Source of the DNA: Candidatus Yanofskybacteria bacterium RIFCSPHIGHO2_02_FULL_50_12
Lineage (GTDB): Bacteria > Patescibacteriota > Minisyncoccia > 2-02-FULL-40-12 > GWA2-44-9
Direction: 5' to 3'
Length of the DNA: 6,949 bases
Assembly (NCBI GenBank): GCA_001794525.1
Contig: MGJZ01000015.1
Coordinates: forward strand, 1 to 6,949
The position numbers and the translations under genes are program-made. This document shows, in pieces, positions 5,492 through 6,949 of the stretch; within the stretch, counting starts at the first letter, position 1; each line of letters starts with the position of its first letter. Under the pieces are notes generated by a model. The model was not told where the DNA came from. It searched no databases and was given only the letters and a program-made list of their open reading frames with translations.

Positions 5492-6886
5492 CTAAGCCGC
5501 GGAACGGTCGTGGAGCATCTTGAACATAGTCTTGAAGATGATTTTCAGATCCATGCCCATGGACCAATGCTCGATGTAATAGCTGTCCATCTTCACCTCG
5601 TCGTCAAACGGCAGGTCGGAGCTGCCAGAAACTTGAGCCAGACCCGTCGCCCCGGCTTTGATGGCCAGTACTTTCTTGTGATGCTTTTCATATTGGGCGA
5701 TTTCGTCCGGTTGATGCGGCCGCGGGCCGACCAAGGACATATCGCCTTTGAAAATATTAATCAGCTGGGCCAATTCATCGATCCGGTATTTCCGGATTAC
5801 TCGGCCAACCCTGGTGACTCGCGGATCATTCTTTATTTTAAAAAGCGGACCGTCTTTTCGTTCGTTAAGTTCCCGCAGGGAAGCTTTCAAGGATTCTGCG
5901 CCGCCGTCAGGATCATAGGCAATCATCCCTCGGAATTTATAAAGGATAAATTGCTTGTTTCTACTCACCCTCTTCAAGCGAGCAAATACCGGACCGGGAG
6001 TATCAAGTTTTATGGCAACCGCCACGGCCAGGAATAGAGGCGAGAAGACTACTAGCCCGAAGGAGGCGCCCACGATATCGATCGTCCGCTTGAATACCTT
6101 GCCCCACCCATCCAGAGGTGTTCGTTTGAGCTCAATGACCGGCACATGGGAAAACTGATCCACATCCATATGTCGCGTCAGCGATTCATAGAGATTCGGC
6201 ACGAATTTAAAAACAATGTGATGCTCATGGCAGAATTCGATCAATTCATTAACATGATTGCCCGAATAATTCGGACTTACCAGAAGAACTTCGTCGATCA
6301 CATATTTCATCTCCGAGAGCCGCTCGACATGAGTACGCTGCCAATGATCAACAATGCGATAGCCGGAGGCAGGCATACGGGCTATGTCCGCTTTGAGACT
6401 GTCAGCCAGCGCGTCTTCGCCGATCAAGAGCACACGCTGAACGCCAAAGTGATACCGGCCCACCGCGACATGCTGGAAATAACGAACTAACAAACGGCCG
6501 ATGCATACGAACAAAATAGCCAAGAGCCACGCGCCGAGAATCAAAAATCGGGAATTAAACAACTCCTGGCGCACGAAAATATACATGATGACCAGCATCA
6601 CGCCCGCCGACGACGCAATTAGAATCTTAAAAAATTCCTCCGCTTTACCTATGCGCACTTTCATCGAATACAAGCCCGAGATGGCATAAAGCCCGATGAA
6701 CACTAAACCTACGATCGATACCAGCCACAGGTAGTAGAATAGCGGAAGATTAAATTCGAATTGCACCGGCCGAAAGGCGGATAGAATTTTGGTACGAAAG
6801 AGATAGGTCGCCAAGCCGGTCAAAAACAGCATTGCAAAATCAACCGGCACACGAATGACATTGAAAAATAAATCAGCTTTTTTCAT
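5492..6886 (-). CDS. Polyprenyl-phosphate glycosyl-1-phosphate transferase (bacterial sugar transferase)
   Basis: This 464-residue integral membrane enzyme should transfer a sugar-1-phosphate from a nucleotide sugar to undecaprenyl phosphate, the first step of glycan assembly. It has the long WbaP/WcaJ-type layout. Four membrane helices lie at about 13-31, 49-72, 85-105 and 112-135. A nucleotide-binding-like domain spans about 148-256 (VQRVLLIGEDALAD). The C-terminal catalytic domain starts near 264 (FKRTIDIVGASFG) with the re-entrant membrane helix. The catalytic Asp-Glu pair is D370-E371 in YRIDELAQL, followed by KGDMSLVGPRP (380-390) and GATGLAQVSG (412-421). The usual KFRTM motif reads KFRGM here (317-321), and the preceding RVG is RVS. 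It is the first gene of the operon, with a promoter just upstream. No Shine-Dalgarno sequence precedes the ATG, but the N-terminus MKKADLFFNVIRVPVDF looks right for the family. The sugar is not predictable. Confidence 0.95.
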   Translation of the reverse strand: MKKADLFFNVIRVPVDFAMLFLTGLATYLFRTKILSAFRPVQFEFNLPLFYYLWLVSIVGLVFIGLYAISGLYSMKVRIGKAEEFFKILIASSAGVMLVIMYIFVRQELFNSRFLILGAWLLAILFVCIGRLLVRYFQHVAVGRYHFGVQRVLLIGEDALADSLKADIARMPASGYRIVDHWQRTHVERLSEMKYVIDEVLLVSPNYSGNHVNELIEFCHEHHIVFKFVPNLYESLTRHMDVDQFSHVPVIELKRTPLDGWGKVFKRTIDIVGASFGLVVFSPLFLAVAVAIKLDTPGPVFARLKRVSRNKQFILYKFRGMIAYDPDGGAESLKASLRELNERKDGPLFKIKNDPRVTRVGRVIRKYRIDELAQLINIFKGDMSLVGPRPHQPDEIAQYEKHHKKVLAIKAGATGLAQVSGSSDLPFDDEVKMDSYYIEHWSMGMDLKIIFKTMFKMLHDRSAA

Positions 6887-6912
6887 CGAAGCAAGAGGTC
6901 CACGTTTGAAAA

Positions 6913-6941
6913 ACTATACCATAAATAGTTATTTTATTCAA
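6913..6941 (-). promoter_or_regulatory. Promoter of the polysaccharide operon
   Basis: On the minus strand TTGAAT (6941-6936) is followed by 17 bases and TATAGT (6918-6913). The bases before the -10 box give TGG-TATAGT, an extended -10. Transcription would start near 6906, leaving a leader of about 20 bases before the ATG at 6886, without a Shine-Dalgarno sequence. A 6-bp inverted repeat AACTAT/ATAGTT (6912-6930 on the plus strand) covers the -10 box and could be a regulator site or chance. Confidence 0.55.
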
Positions 6942-6949
6942 TGAATTTA

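Noticed and set aside
5457..5567. Longer start for the upstream GT4 glycosyltransferase (37 extra residues)
   Set aside because: The extension overlaps the sugar transferase coding end, has no family-like sequence, and the internal ATG at 5456 has an AAGG ribosome site and the typical MRIAFVHEYL start.
4908..6037. Plus-strand open frames of 195 and 197 codons
   Set aside because: They lie opposite the well-supported GT4 and sugar transferase genes, show no recognisable domain, and arise from the codon bias of the real genes.

Overview
The window looks like a piece of a Candidate Phyla Radiation (Patescibacteria, probably Parcubacteria-like) chromosome. This is inferred from the gene set: a cytoplasm-anchored DUF4012 protein next to a WbaP/PglC-type sugar transferase and two GT4 glycosyltransferases, plus a GC-rich hypothetical gene whose sequence resembles proteins I associate with that group. 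The stop codons used (TAA, TAG, TGA) fit the standard code. I have not run any database search.

All five protein-coding genes are on the minus strand, so transcription runs right to left. At the right edge a promoter (about 6913-6941) drives a surface-polysaccharide operon. It starts with a polyprenyl-phosphate glycosyl-1-phosphate transferase (5492-6886), which would load the first sugar onto the lipid carrier. Two GT4 glycosyltransferases follow (4377-5456 and 3250-4380, joined by an ATGA overlap) and would extend the glycan. The last gene is a large single-pass DUF4012 protein (846-3209) with an exported C-terminal domain. It has its own -10 box so close to the ATG that its mRNA is probably leaderless. 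The DUF4012 coding sequence contains a perfect 17-bp hairpin just before the codons of the membrane segment.

The gap from 523 to 845 is dense in structure. Reading leftward from the DUF4012 stop, it holds a -10 box, a tRNA-like element with a clear T arm but no normal 5' half or D arm (758-830), an A/T-rich hairpin with a T run on the plus strand (726-757), and a diverged inverted copy of the tRNA-like element's central hairpin (about 671-708). Next come a perfect 12-bp inverted repeat (621-651) and a near-consensus promoter (597-625) whose -35 box lies inside that repeat. The promoter serves a GC-rich hypothetical gene (522 down to 1) that runs off the left edge.

The most interesting items are the hairpin inside the DUF4012 gene and the tRNA-like element with its inverted relative. 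The polysaccharide genes themselves are ordinary for the group.
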